Shown here: one piece after another, positions 16,460 through 28,067 of the stretch
Numbering within the stretch: position 1 is the stretch's first letter
Layout of the letters: the number at the start of each line of letters is the position of its first letter
NCBI GenBank assembly: GCA_965238125.1
Contig: OZ250179.1
Location: forward strand, 5,332,001 to 5,396,000
Reading direction: 5' to 3'
From: UBA6623 sp965238125
Lineage (GTDB): Bacteria; Acidobacteriota; Terriglobia; Bryobacterales; UBA6623
DNA length: 64,000 nucleotides
Notes under the pieces: generated by a model
The model's input: the letters and a program-made list of their open reading frames with translations, nothing else
The model's database searches: none
Told to the model about the DNA's origin: nothing
Translations under genes and position numbers: made by a program

Positions 16460-16554
16460 GGTGGTCGATCTCCCCGGGTCGGAAGGGGCGGCCGGTTCGG
16501 GGGCGGGGCCGTTGGTCAACGTCGCCGTCTTGACCGTGTCCCCGCCGCCGGCCG

Positions 16555-17010
16555 CTACTTGTGAATCTTCACAATCAAATACGTGATCGATTTCCCCGGC
16601 GCGATGACGACATGATGCGGCGTGGTTGGCGGAATGTTGATCGTATCGCCCGCCTTGAGGACGATGGCCTTGCCGCCTTGGATCGACGTGCCTCGTACCT
16701 CGCCCGGGCTGATCGTCTTGGCATCCACGATCTCGCCGCCGACATGCAGCGTCGCCTCGCCGGCTTGGACCACATAGAAGTCCGTATCTCCGGCGTGCGA
16801 CTCCGAAGTGCCGGTTCCGGTGCGATGCACCATCAGGGCGAAATGGCTGCCGAATTGGCCCAGCTCTTCAATCGCCACGCGGTCTTTGACCTTGGCGGTG
16901 AGCGAGCTGCCGTAGCCGTCCAACTTGTCCTTAGGCCAATAGGTCGCGTGCTGATCGGCAAACGCGGAGGGAATCAAAATCACGATCAAGAAAAAGGCGA
17001 GTCGTTGCAT
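16555..17010 (-). CDS. Secreted single-domain cupin protein
   Basis: The 151-residue protein starts with a signal peptide (MQRLAFFLIVILIPSAFA). The mature part is one cupin barrel: SHAGDTDFYVVQAGEATLHVGG is motif 1 and KAGDTINIPPTTPHHVVI is motif 2. Motif 1 has one of its usual histidines replaced (SHAGDTDF), while motif 2 keeps HH, so metal binding may be altered. It lies 95 bp upstream of the PA-like gene on the same strand, and both products are exported; they may be cotranscribed. The substrate is unknown. Confidence 0.8.
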   Translation of the reverse strand: MQRLAFFLIVILIPSAFADQHATYWPKDKLDGYGSSLTAKVKDRVAIEELGQFGSHFALMVHRTGTGTSESHAGDTDFYVVQAGEATLHVGGEIVDAKTISPGEVRGTSIQGGKAIVLKAGDTINIPPTTPHHVVIAPGKSITYLIVKIHK

Positions 17011-17091
17011 GGCGGTTTTCTCCCGGTGATGAAATTTCGATGTTGGTTAGTCTAGCAGCCCGTGTCAAGAGTTTGTGTTCGGGCCCCAAAG

Positions 17092-17285
17092 GGGTGTGCG
17101 ACATAAGTGTGGGACGTCCCTTTCGCCATGCGAGCGATAGAAACAGAGGCGTAGTCGCAGGCTGTGTTTAGCCCGGTTCACCGGGCTTGGATTGCAAATA
17201 GGCCGGCCCTTCGAGGGCCGGTTGAAAGGGCTCGTCGCCCGGTACGAGGCCGTTTCAACGGCCTTTTCCCATAAGGCTTTAGCCA
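17092..17285 (+). repeat. REP-B element, complete copy
   Basis: A chain of short hairpins follows a GTGCGACATAAGTGTGGGAC head: GCCCGGTTCACCGGGC, GGCCCTTCGAGGGCC, GGGCTCGTCGCCC and GGCCGTTTCAACGGCC, ending in AAGGCTTTAGCC. The same order is found at 51897-52254 and the head alone at 8793-8838. Several loops read TTC on this strand (GAA on the other), as in REP-A. It fills most of the gap between two leftward genes. Confidence 0.8.
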
Positions 17286-17337
17286 CCACGCCACGGGCTG
17301 CCGGCGCGATCGCCGTCGGCGGGGTCGGGAACTCGCG

Positions 17338-18060
17338 TCACGGCGCGGGCGCCAACTCTTCCAACTCAATTCGCTGCTCGGTCCAGGCGGGCAGAGCCGA
17401 GGGATGAGCCAGCGACATCAGCTCCGCTTCCACGTCGCGCGCCTCCCGCGGCGCCAAGTCCTCGGTAATCCGAAGGTCAAAGCCGGCGACCGGGCCGGCC
17501 GACGGACGACTGTTGACCGACCGCAGATGCACCTTGTAATCGCCCCGGCGGGGCAGGTCGCCGTGGTTGATCACCACCGCGCGCACGCGAATCGTTTCCG
17601 TTTCGATGTCCCACCAAGTGCGCAAGCCCGCGATTTCCAAATCTCCGTCGATGGCCGACGGCACCCCGCTGATTTCTTCCGGCATGTCTTCCAGCTCGAC
17701 GTTCGAGGCCCCAAACCATTCGCTGTTCGTGTGATACAACGCGGTCCCGACGACGCCCGAAAGAAAAGCCGCGAAGACCCACAAGAACGCCGGAGGAACG
17801 CTCCAGACCGCTTTACGGGTCCGAGGGCGCGGCCGGGGCCGCGGAGCGGTTTGCGGCGCTCGGGTGCGAGGCGGTTCGGCGGCCGGAGGCGGCTCGGCGG
17901 CCTTTGCGACCGGCGGCTCCGGGCGGGGAGGCTGGCGAGACGGCGGCGGCGAGACCGGAGCCGTGGCAGCTTTCGCCTCATCGGCGGCAGCGCAGCGGCG
18001 GCATTCCGTTTCGCCGACGTCGAGTTCGCGGCCGCAGCGAGGACACTCGGTGGTGAACAT
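17338..18060 (-). CDS. Zinc-ribbon, single-pass membrane protein of unknown function
   Basis: The 240-residue protein begins with a zinc ribbon (CPRCGRELDVGETECRRC, residues 6-23). A Pro/Ala/Arg-rich linker follows to about residue 80, then one transmembrane helix (FLWVFAAFLSGVVGTAL), then a 120-residue domain predicted to be outside the cytoplasm with beta-like strands (TIRVRAVVINHGDLPRRGDY), similar to FxLYD-like or CARDB-like modules. The ATG at 18060 is preferred because a GGAG lies 8 bases before it. It diverges from the M29-like pseudogene. The layout suggests a scaffold or sensor, but no partner is visible. Confidence 0.7.
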   Translation of the reverse strand: MFTTECPRCGRELDVGETECRRCAAADEAKAATAPVSPPPSRQPPRPEPPVAKAAEPPPAAEPPRTRAPQTAPRPRPRPRTRKAVWSVPPAFLWVFAAFLSGVVGTALYHTNSEWFGASNVELEDMPEEISGVPSAIDGDLEIAGLRTWWDIETETIRVRAVVINHGDLPRRGDYKVHLRSVNSRPSAGPVAGFDLRITEDLAPREARDVEAELMSLAHPSALPAWTEQRIELEELAPAP

Positions 18061-18167
18061 AACGTTACTCCAAGGGAATTGTAGCATCGCGCAATCCCCG
18101 TGCCCTTGCCTGTCGTGTGTGCTTTCTTATGTCGAGCGGCCCACGCGGGTACAATGTTTGCACCGCC

Positions 18168-19217
18168 ATGATACTTTCGCGATTCAACCCGACCTTTCGA
18201 CTCGGCCGACGCTTGCATGTTCGCGTGGCGCCCTTGGGCATAGTAGCGGCCCTCGCGGGCACCTCCCTCGGGGCTGCGCCACTCGATTATTCCGAGATGG
18301 CCGACAAGATTGTTGATTCGCTCAAGCCCCGCTCGAGCGAAGAGGTCATCGTCCGCTACGATCCGGGTTACTTCCAAGAGCTGCTGCCCGTGCTGAGAAA
18401 GCGTCTGTTGGCCGCCGGGACCGGCCGCGTCACCGCACTTGAATACCGCCCCGCCGGCGGAACGGCGTTCGACCCCGAGGCCGGACGGCCCCATGCGCCG
18501 CAATTCGAGAGACTTTTGCGCGCGGCCGACATCTACATCCAGCTGCCCGAACGCGTCGGCGTCGTGGAGACTCCGCCCGTCGAGGCAGCTCTGCTTCGCG
18601 AGTGGCTGGAGAAAGGCGGCCGCGGGCGTCAGATTCATTTCCACTGGTCACGCGGGAGCGTCCGAGCCGACGGGTTGGCGGGCGAACATACCTCGGCGCT
18701 CGATGAAATGTACCAACGCGCGTTACGTGTCGACGGGCCGGCTCTCGGCCGGGCCCAGGACGCCGTGATTCATTGGCTGCGGTTGGGAACGGCCCGGGTG
18801 CGCACTCCGGCCGGGACCGATCTGCGCTTTCGGGTTGGGACGCGGCCGTTCAACAAGCAACAGGGTGACGCCTCGGCGATTCGCATGCTTTCGGCGAGAA
18901 TTCCGATCGATCGCGAAATCGAATTACCCGCCGGCGTGTTGCGGGTCGCGCCGGTCGAGGAGTCGGTCGAAGGCGTGATCGTGATTCCCGAGGGCCGTTT
19001 TGACGGCCTGGTTGCCCGCCAGGTGAGGCTGCGGTTTCGGCGTGGGCTGATCATTGCCGTGACGGCGAAAGAAAACGAGCGGGCCGTGGAAGATTACTTG
19101 AAATGAAACGGGCCGGCCGCGCGAAAGTTTCGGGAGTTCGGGTTGGGTTTCAATCCCGCTCTCACGATCGAGCGCGACAGCGACGTCCTACCCTATTTCG
19201 GCTACGGCGCGGGCATT
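18168..19217 (+). pseudogene. M29-type aminopeptidase, nonsense mutation and 3' truncation by REP-A
   Basis: The reading frame codes for an export signal (to about residue 38) and a body resembling M29/AmpS-like aminopeptidases (ARVRTPAGTDLRFRV, APVEESVEGVIVIPEGRFDG, LRFRRGLI). A TGA at 19104-19106 ends it, but the same frame continues with clear family sequence (RKFREFGLGFNP, DVLPYFGYGAG) until it runs into a REP-A repeat at 19218. The final metal-binding part (HIALG region) is missing. So the gene has both a premature stop and a lost 3' end. The ATG at 18168 is chosen because it begins the signal peptide. Confidence 0.7.
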
Positions 19218-19306
19218 GAGCCGCGAAACGGCGGCAAGAGCCTTAGCCCAGGGTGGAGCCGAAGGCGGAACCCTGGGTAAACTCCCCCACCCGGGCGAGC
19301 CCTGAA
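19218..19306 (+). repeat. REP-A element fused to the M29 pseudogene
   Basis: The sequence begins GAGCCGCGAAACGGCGGCAA and continues with CCCAGGGT...ACCCTGGG around GCC-GAA-GGC, then a half module GAGCCCTGAA at 19297-19306. The repeat is open in the frame of the broken aminopeptidase until a TAA at 19278-19280. Confidence 0.8.
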
Positions 19307-19773
19307 GATGTTGCCATATGGCACACCGGTCGGGGTGTTTCGGGCGTTTTGAAGCCCTGGGCTCCGCCCCAGACCCCGAAGTTTATCGCTTTGCGGCCAG
19401 GATGTCCCATCGCTTCGCGGCGGGACGCCGAGACAACTCCCAATGGCTCCGGCGCGTCGAGCTGTAGTTGTATTCATTAATGCCGGCCAGGGGCGTTAGC
19501 CCCTGGACTTACGCCCCTGGCCCATATTTTCTTTCCTCTTTCCCAACTGCGGACCGTTGATCCTTCGACGTCTCCCTGGCTCGCTTTCATGCCTCGGCCT
19601 CCACACTCCACCATCGACTGTGTGCCATATGGCATGAAGGTAGGGGCGGCGGCAAAGCCCTCGCCCCCATTTTCATGGCGGTATCATGAATCCGCGCATT
19701 CATGGAAACGGATTGCACCTGTTTTTCGCGCGGTGGGACTTACAAACACGCGCCGGGGGCCGCCCCGGGCCGG
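19307..19773 (+). other. Repeat-rich intergenic region
   Basis: No gene is seen. The stretch holds two near-identical CCATATGGCA boxes (19314 and 19624), a palindromic GGGCTCCGCCCC (about 19359), a GGGGCGTTAGCCCCTGG / ACGCCCCTGGCCC pair (about 19490-19525), and at 19668-19710 a copy of the ATTCAT/ATGAAT hairpin repeat found at 15765-15807. It looks like an accumulation zone of palindromic repeats downstream of rho. Confidence 0.55.
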
Positions 19774-21054
19774 CTAAGTGCTCATCGATCCCAGAAACTC
19801 GGCGTTGCCGCGGGTCTTGCTCATCTTGTTAAGCAGCAACTCCATCGTATCAACGGGCGACATTTGGCTGAGGACTTTGCGCAGCACCCAAACTCGATTG
19901 AGGTCTTCTTTGGACATCAGCAGCTCCTCTTTTCTAGTGCCGCTGCGATTGATGTCGATCGCCGGAAAAACACGCTTGTCGACCATCTTGCGGTCGAGGT
20001 GAATCTCCATATTGCCGGTGCCCTTGAATTCCTCGAAGATGATGTCGTCCATGCGGCTGCCGGTGTCGACCAGCGCCGTGGCGACGATCGTCAGCGAGCC
20101 GCCTTCCTCAATGTTGCGGGCGGCCCCGAAGAAGCGTTTCGGGCGCTGCAGGGCGTTCGAATCGACGCCGCCCGAGAGAATCTTTCCCGACGACGGCACG
20201 ATCGTGTTGTAGGCGCGTGCCAGGCGGGTAATCGAGTCCAGCAGAATCACCACGTCGCGCTTGTGCTCGATCAAGCGTTTGGCCTTCTCGATCACCATCT
20301 CGGCGACCTGGACGTGGCGCGTCGCCGGTTCGTCGAAGGTCGAGCTGATGACCTCCCCCTTGACCGAGCGCTGCATGTCGGTGACTTCCTCGGGCCGCTC
20401 GTCGATCAGCAGCACGATCAGCATCGCCTCGGGGTGGTTGGCTGTAACGGAATTGGCGATCGATTGCAGCAGCATCGTCTTGCCCGTTCGCGGCGCCGAC
20501 ACGATCAAGCCGCGCTGGCCTTTGCCGATCGGCGTCAGCAAATCCATCACCCGGCCACTGTAACTATCTTTGCCGGTCTCGAGCCGAATGCGGCTGTCCG
20601 GATAGAGCGGCGTCAGGTTGTCGAAGAAGATCTTGTTTTTCGAGGCCTCGGGCGGCTCGAAGTTGATGGCCTCCACCTTGATCAGAGCAAAGTAACGTTC
20701 GCCGCTCTTGGGCGGCCGTACTTGGCCCGAAATGCTGTCGCCGGTACGCAGATCAAAGCGCCGAATTTGCGAGGGCGAGACGTAGATGTCGTCGGGGCCG
20801 GGCAAGTAGTTGTACTCGGGGGCGCGCAAGAACCCGAAACCCTCGGGCAAGGTCTCGAGCACGCCCTCGGAAAAGATCAAGCCGCTCTTTTCCGCTTGCC
20901 CTTGGAGCACCTTGAAGATCAGTTCCTGCTTGCGCAGCCCGGCCGTTCCTTCCACGCCCAGCTCCTTGGCGCGTTCGGTCAGCTGCGTGATGTTCAAGTC
21001 CTTGAGAGCCGCCAGGTCCAGGGCGGGCGTGTCTTCTTGGGTGTGGGTTGGCAT
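19774..21054 (-). CDS. rho: Transcription termination factor Rho
   Basis: The 426-residue protein is an RNA-dependent hexameric helicase that ends transcription. It has a Rho N-terminal helical part (about 11-50), the cold-shock-like RNA-binding domain with EGFGFLR (71-77), and the ATPase core with SAPRTGKT (186-193), IVLLIDERPEEVTDMQR and the SITRLARAYN block. Length is normal. ATG 21054 is chosen: GAGG lies six bases upstream and the protein then begins at the usual position; longer in-frame starts run back over the 3' end of engB. It is the last gene of a leftward clpX-lon-engB-rho series, 34 bp after engB. Confidence 0.97.
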   Translation of the reverse strand: MPTHTQEDTPALDLAALKDLNITQLTERAKELGVEGTAGLRKQELIFKVLQGQAEKSGLIFSEGVLETLPEGFGFLRAPEYNYLPGPDDIYVSPSQIRRFDLRTGDSISGQVRPPKSGERYFALIKVEAINFEPPEASKNKIFFDNLTPLYPDSRIRLETGKDSYSGRVMDLLTPIGKGQRGLIVSAPRTGKTMLLQSIANSVTANHPEAMLIVLLIDERPEEVTDMQRSVKGEVISSTFDEPATRHVQVAEMVIEKAKRLIEHKRDVVILLDSITRLARAYNTIVPSSGKILSGGVDSNALQRPKRFFGAARNIEEGGSLTIVATALVDTGSRMDDIIFEEFKGTGNMEIHLDRKMVDKRVFPAIDINRSGTRKEELLMSKEDLNRVWVLRKVLSQMSPVDTMELLLNKMSKTRGNAEFLGSMST

Positions 21055-21088
21055 GGTTTCCTCGGGAGAGTGGTTCGGCGGAAGCTGA

Positions 21089-21688
21089 TCAGCCAGCGAG
21101 TGCTTCGCGGATTGAACTCCACAAAGCAGAGACGCCTTCTCCGCTTTTGGCGGAAAAAGGCAGCGCCGGGCGGAAGTTTTTCTCAAGTGCCTGCAGAGTT
21201 TTCTTTCGTTCCGATGATCGGAGCTTGTCGGCCTTCGAGGCGACGATCGTGAAAGGCCGTTGGTTTACCTCCAGCCATTCGACCATTTGCCGATCCATGT
21301 CCTTCGCTCCGTGTCGCGAATCCACGATGACCACGGTCAGGTGCAACGTTTCACGGTCGGTCAAGTAACTTTCCGCCAACTTCCGCCAGCGGGCCATTTC
21401 CTGTTTGGGAACCTTGGCATAGCCGTAGCCGGGCAGGTCCACGAAATAAAACGTTCGATCGACGCGGTAGAAATTGAGCTGTTGGGTTCGACCCGGTGTG
21501 CGGCTGACGTGGGCGAGCTGCTTACGCGACGTGGGCGGCTCGCCCGCCTGCAACTTGCTGTTCAGCAACAGGGTGTTCAGCAGGCTGGATTTCCCTACAT
21601 TACTTCGCCCGACAAAGGCGATTTCCGGCAAGCCGTCCCGCGGGAACTGCCGCGGCTCGGCGGCGCTGCGAACAAACTCGACTGCCAT
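21089..21688 (-). CDS. engB: Ribosome biogenesis GTP-binding protein EngB/YsxC/YihA
   Basis: The 199-residue GTPase has the G1 loop GRSNVGKSS (27-35), a G2 region SRTPGRTQQLNFY, G3 DLPGYGYA and G4 SKADK, all typical of EngB, which acts in assembly of the large ribosomal subunit. ATG 21688 gives the standard N-terminus, about 20 residues before G1; upstream in-frame codons would add about 50 unrelated residues. It follows lon by 103 bp; the order clpX-lon-ysxC is also known from Bacillus. Confidence 0.95.
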   Translation of the reverse strand: MAVEFVRSAAEPRQFPRDGLPEIAFVGRSNVGKSSLLNTLLLNSKLQAGEPPTSRKQLAHVSRTPGRTQQLNFYRVDRTFYFVDLPGYGYAKVPKQEMARWRKLAESYLTDRETLHLTVVIVDSRHGAKDMDRQMVEWLEVNQRPFTIVASKADKLRSSERKKTLQALEKNFRPALPFSAKSGEGVSALWSSIREALAG

Positions 21689-21791
21689 GAGAAGACCCAC
21701 CGGGCGCTTGAGCGCCGCAAGAAAAACGACCCGGCGCTCGCTGGCACTGCCGCTCACGGCCTGACGACCGGCGCGTGCGAGGAGGCCGAGA

Positions 21792-24206
<2,415 letters not shown>

Positions 24207-24283
24207 GGCCTGATCTCGGAATTGTCGCGACGCCGAAAATTTCGGCTGGCAATCTGATTGTAGTGGATCAGGGCAAGAGTGGA

Positions 24284-25567
24284 TTAGCCGGCCTTCTCGA
24301 GGAGCGTCAGATTGACCTTGTGATCCTCGACCATCTGCTTGGTCACGACAAACTCTCGCACTTTCTTATACGAAGGCAGATAGTACATCAGGTCCAGCAT
24401 CATCTCTTCCATGATCATCCGCAGGCCGCGAGCCCCGACTTTGCGTTCGAGGGCCAACTTCGCAATGGCTTCCAGGGCCGAGGGTTCGAGCGTCAGCCGT
24501 ACGTTTTCATACTCGAAAAGCTTCTGGTACTGGCGCACCAGAGAGTTCTTCGGACGCGAAAGAATCTCGACGAGAGCCGGTTGGTCCAAATCTCCCAGCA
24601 CGGCGACGACGGGCATGCGGCCCACGAACTCCGGAATGAAGCCGTGACGGATCAGGTCGTGCGGCTGCAACCGCCCCAGCATGCCCAGATCGCGTTCCTC
24701 TTGCTTCTTGCCGGCTGTCTCGAGAGAACTCTCCTCGTCTTTCGAGGCTGAGCGGAAGCCGACAACGCGATGGTCCAAGCGGCGTGCGACGATCTTCTCC
24801 AACCCCACAAACGCACCGCCGCAGATGAACAAAATGTTGGTCGTATCGACCGGCGTGAACTCCTGGTGCGGATGCTTGCGGCCGCCTTGCGGCGGTACAT
24901 TCGCCACCGTGCCTTCCAAGATCTTCAGCAGGGCCTGCTGCACGCCTTCGCCCGAAACATCGCGTGTGATCGAGGGGTTTTCGTCCTTACGGCTCAGCTT
25001 GTCGATCTCATCGATGTAGATGATGCCTTGCTGCGCCCTCTGCACGTCCCCTTCGGCGGCCTGCAGCAGTTTGAGGATGATGTTCTCGACATCTTCGCCA
25101 ACGTAGCCCGCTTCGGTCAGCGTCGTGGCGTCCGCGATGGCGAAGGGAACGTCGAGAATGCGGGCCAGGGTTTGCGCCAGCAAAGTCTTGCCGGTGCCGG
25201 TCGGCCCGATCAGCATGATGTTCGATTTCTGCAGCTCGACGTCGCTCGACCCGCGCTGCTTGTTCATGAAGATGCGCTTGTAGTGGTTATAAACCGCGAC
25301 GGCGAGCTTCTTCTTCGCCCCGCGCTGCCCGACGACGTATTGATCAAGCTGCTCTTTCAGCTCTTGCGGCTTGGCAAGCTTGAAGGCATGCGCGCCCGGC
25401 TGCTCGGGCTTATCGTCCTCGAGGATCGAGTTGCACACCGCGACGCACTCGTCGCAGATGTAAGCTTTGGGGTAGTCGCCCGGCGTGGAAATCAGTTTCC
25501 CGACGACTTCCTGGGTCTTGTGACAGAACGAACACCGTAGGGTGTCGTCCCCTCTGCTTCGTTTCAC
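24284..25567 (-). CDS. clpX: ATP-dependent Clp protease ATP-binding subunit ClpX
   Basis: The 427-residue unfoldase has the N-terminal C4 zinc-binding domain (Cys12, Cys15, Cys38, Cys41), Walker A GPTGTGKT (about 121-128), IIYIDEIDKL as Walker B, and the ITRDVSGEGVQQALLKILEG block. The usual ClpP-binding IGF-type loop appears as VVGFRS. ClpX feeds unfolded proteins to ClpP, but no clpP or tig lies upstream as in many genomes; the next gene is a decayed manA-like gene on the same strand. It heads the clpX-lon-engB-rho series. Confidence 0.97.
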   Translation of the reverse strand: MKRSRGDDTLRCSFCHKTQEVVGKLISTPGDYPKAYICDECVAVCNSILEDDKPEQPGAHAFKLAKPQELKEQLDQYVVGQRGAKKKLAVAVYNHYKRIFMNKQRGSSDVELQKSNIMLIGPTGTGKTLLAQTLARILDVPFAIADATTLTEAGYVGEDVENIILKLLQAAEGDVQRAQQGIIYIDEIDKLSRKDENPSITRDVSGEGVQQALLKILEGTVANVPPQGGRKHPHQEFTPVDTTNILFICGGAFVGLEKIVARRLDHRVVGFRSASKDEESSLETAGKKQEERDLGMLGRLQPHDLIRHGFIPEFVGRMPVVAVLGDLDQPALVEILSRPKNSLVRQYQKLFEYENVRLTLEPSALEAIAKLALERKVGARGLRMIMEEMMLDLMYYLPSYKKVREFVVTKQMVEDHKVNLTLLEKAG

Positions 25568-26419
25568 GAAACAACTCCTCTCAGACGCTCACGCGGATCG
25601 GGCCACCGCCTTGCGGTCCCGTCCCGCTTTCCAATTATCCTACGAGCGTACCAAAGTAGCAATCAAGTATTGCCCTTACTTGTGTGCTGGGGCCCCGCGG
25701 TCGAGGGTCATGTAATAGTTTCCGGCTTGACGGCTACGGCCTCGGGGGAAACAGCATGAACGCTTCCAAGCGATCCTTCCCGCCGCAACGCAGCCGGTGA
25801 GGGGCCGCGGCCCGCGGTTCGGTCACCAGGAATTCATCCCCGGCGGCGATCGGTCTGCCTTCCAACTCGCCCTTCCCGGACCAGACCAGCAAGACGTAGG
25901 ACGAAGGCGCCTCCAAAAGCAGCTCCTCGCTGACCCGCACCCGCTTGCCGCTGAACTTCGACGTCATCCGCGGCGGAAAAATCCAGTGCTGCTCGCCGCC
26001 GGAGCCGCCCGCCCCGTCAATTCGCTCGGGAATCAGGCGATTTGCTTCCACAATTTCCGACGCCGTAGAGCGCTCTAGATCGACAAATTGCAGCGATTCC
26101 TCCATGCTGTGGAAGCCCGGATGCGTCTGCTCGGGCGTCTTTCGCCGGCCCATGAATTCCCAGTCGAGGTGCAGCGATACGTCGGACGGCTGCTGAATTT
26201 CGAGCGTTAGCGCCGTTCCGGGCCGATGCGGCACACCCGACGGCACGTACATTCCCTGCTCAAATACTTGCGGCGCGACCGGAGTAGAGTTCGAGCGCAT
26301 GTTCCCCGCCTCCGGCGACCGCCCGTGCCAGATCGTCTTTCGTAACCCCAGGGAAAAGCCCTATTGAGTCTCGCAAAATAGAGTGACATCTTTTGGTGTT
26401 GCCGTACGTATTCTTATGT

Positions 26420-27435
26420 ATGGGAACACCGAAAGGAAAGCGCCGCGATTTCGAAGCATTGGAGAAACGCCGTTTCGAAGCGATGCGTTTGCTCGATGAA
26501 GGACTCAATCAGTCCGAAACCGCCAGGCGTCTGACAGTCGCCCGCCAAACCGTCAGTGAGTGGCGACGACAGTACCTGGCGCAAGGCGAGGCCGGGCTGC
26601 GCAAGGCCGGCCGCGCCGGCCGCAAGCCGCTATTAGACGCCACGCAGCTCGAACGCCTGGAGATCCTGCTGCTCGAAGGCCCCGAGGCGCACGGCTTCCC
26701 GACGCCGTTGTGGAGCTGTCCGCGGGTGGCTCGTCTGATCCGAGACGAGTTCGGCGTGCGCTATCACGAGGGCCATGTCTGGAAGATCCTGCGGGCGCTC
26801 GGCTGGAGCCCGCAACGCCCGGTCGGCAAAGCCCGCGAGCGCAACGAAGAGGCCATCCGCGACTGGAAGTGCAAGAGGTGGCCGGCCATTAAAAAAAAGC
26901 CCGCAAACAAGACCGCACGATCGTCTTCATCGACGAAAGCGGATGGAGTCAGAAGCCGCATCGTTGCCGCACCTGGGCGCCGCGCGGCGAGACGCCGCTG
27001 CTGGAGTTCAACTTCAATTGGCAGAAGCTTTCGGTGTCGGCCGGGTTGACGTTGCGCAACTTTTACTTTCGGCTCTATCCCGGCGCGATTGGCGAGTTGG
27101 AGGTCATCGACTTTCTGAAGGCCTTGGTTCGCCACATGGACGGCCCGTTGATGATCGTCTGGGACCGCTTGCCGGCGCATCGCAGTCGGATGGTGCGAGA
27201 GTTCATTGAACTCTCGCAAGGCCATATCGTGACGGAGTATTTGCCGGCGTATGCGCCGGAGCTGAATCCGGTGGAATACATCTGGGCGTACTGGAAACAG
27301 CACGAGTTGCCGAACGTCTGTCCGAAGGACTACTGGGAACTCGACGAACGTGCCCGCAAAACGCTGCGGCGCATGCGCCGCAAACCGCGCTTCATTACCG
27401 CTTTCTGGAAACAGTCTTCTCTTTGTCTCGATTGA
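26420..27435 (+). CDS. IS630-family transposase made by -1 frameshifting
   Basis: The first frame (26420-27049) codes for the helix-turn-helix DNA-binding half (LNQSETARRLTVARQTVSEW). The second frame (to 27435) codes for the DDE catalytic half with FIDESGW, WDRLPAHRS and LNPVEYIWAYWKQ, giving a D-D-E triad. The frames meet at A AAA AAG (within 26891-26899); a -1 slip there gives a fusion of about 338 residues, the usual IS630 size. The same arrangement in the second copy argues against a sequencing error. The ATG at 26420 is preferred to an upstream TTG at 26393. Confidence 0.88.
26891..26899 (+). promoter_or_regulatory. -1 ribosomal frameshift slippery site in IS630 copy 1
   Basis: Eight A residues followed by G form AAA AAA AAG in the first frame, so an A AAA AAG heptamer is present, the strongest known -1 slip signal in bacteria. 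After the slip the ribosome reads KARKQDRTIVFIDESGW, the start of the catalytic half. Confidence 0.75.
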
Positions 27436-28067
27436 CAGTATATTATGCGAGACTCAATAGGTGGGTATAGGGAACCGGCCCTTTCGGCCGCGGCAAGAAA
27501 TAGTAAGACTCCTCCTTGCCCCAGCGATGGCGCGCAAAATGTTCGGGGTGATTCCAAACGTCCTCGTCGCGGGCGTGGAAGTGGAACACGATCGGGTAGT
27601 GCGGGTCGAGAATCTTGGTGAGCACCGGGAACTTGGCGCCGTACTTCGCGGTCAGGTCGTCGCCGACGATCTGGGGGGCGCGCGCCCTAAGCGCGTCGCG
27701 TAGCATCAGCGGCGGACCGGGGACGTCCAGAAAGCTTAGCCCTTCGCCCGGGGCGGGATCGGCATGGGCGGCTTCGACCGTCGAGGCGATCCAGCGCTCC
27801 GGCACCCAACGGTTGACCTCGGCGCGGTAGGTGTCGCCCGGCTCGCGGCCGAGGCCGAGACGCGCATGGTCCATGTAATAGCGCGTCACAAAGTTGGGCT
27901 TGAGCTTGAGAAAGCCCCCTGATTCGGCGAGAACACTGTCGACACGGGCTTCGAATGCGGTCATAACTTTGTGTACGCGAGCCGCCCGATCTTCAGGGTC
28001 GCACACACCCAATGTAGGCGCTAGAATCAAGAACTCGCGATTGCCCCTCGCGCCGGCGCGAGGCACC

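Larger units (their letters stand above)
26364..27457 (+). mobile_element. IS630-family insertion sequence, copy 1
   Basis: The 1094-bp element has inverted ends TTGAGTCTCGCA(A/T)AATA and is flanked by TA direct repeats at 26362-26363 and 27458-27459, the IS630/Tc1 target rule. It carries one transposase split over two frames. A near-identical copy lies inverted at 61078-62171. It interrupts a phosphomannose-isomerase-like gene. Confidence 0.93.
25734..27964 (-). pseudogene. Class I phosphomannose-isomerase-like gene, broken by IS630 and a frameshift
   Basis: The 5' part (27964 to 27460) codes for PERWIAST, VLTKILDPHYPIVFHFHARD and WGKEESYYFLPRP, a cupin-type class I mannose-6-phosphate isomerase pattern. 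An IS630 element sits in codon CTA. Removing the IS and one TA joins GPVPYTHL to GLFPGVTKDDLARAVAGGGE in frame. Near 26275 a one-base shift then moves the frame to PQVFEQGMYVPSGVPHRPG, which continues to the stop at 25734. Both lesions would inactivate the gene. The homology is by motif; a related sugar isomerase is possible. It diverges from the flavin oxidoreductase gene at 28068. Confidence 0.8.

Noticed and set aside
19104..19106. TGA in the M29-like gene as a selenocysteine codon
   Set aside because: No SECIS-like hairpin was recognised after it, the residue is not at a catalytic position, and the gene is also truncated at its 3' end.
152..19306. The spaced REP-A copies as a CRISPR array
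   Set aside because: Copies are kilobases apart, in both orientations, and internally palindromic; there are no regular spacers and no cas genes.
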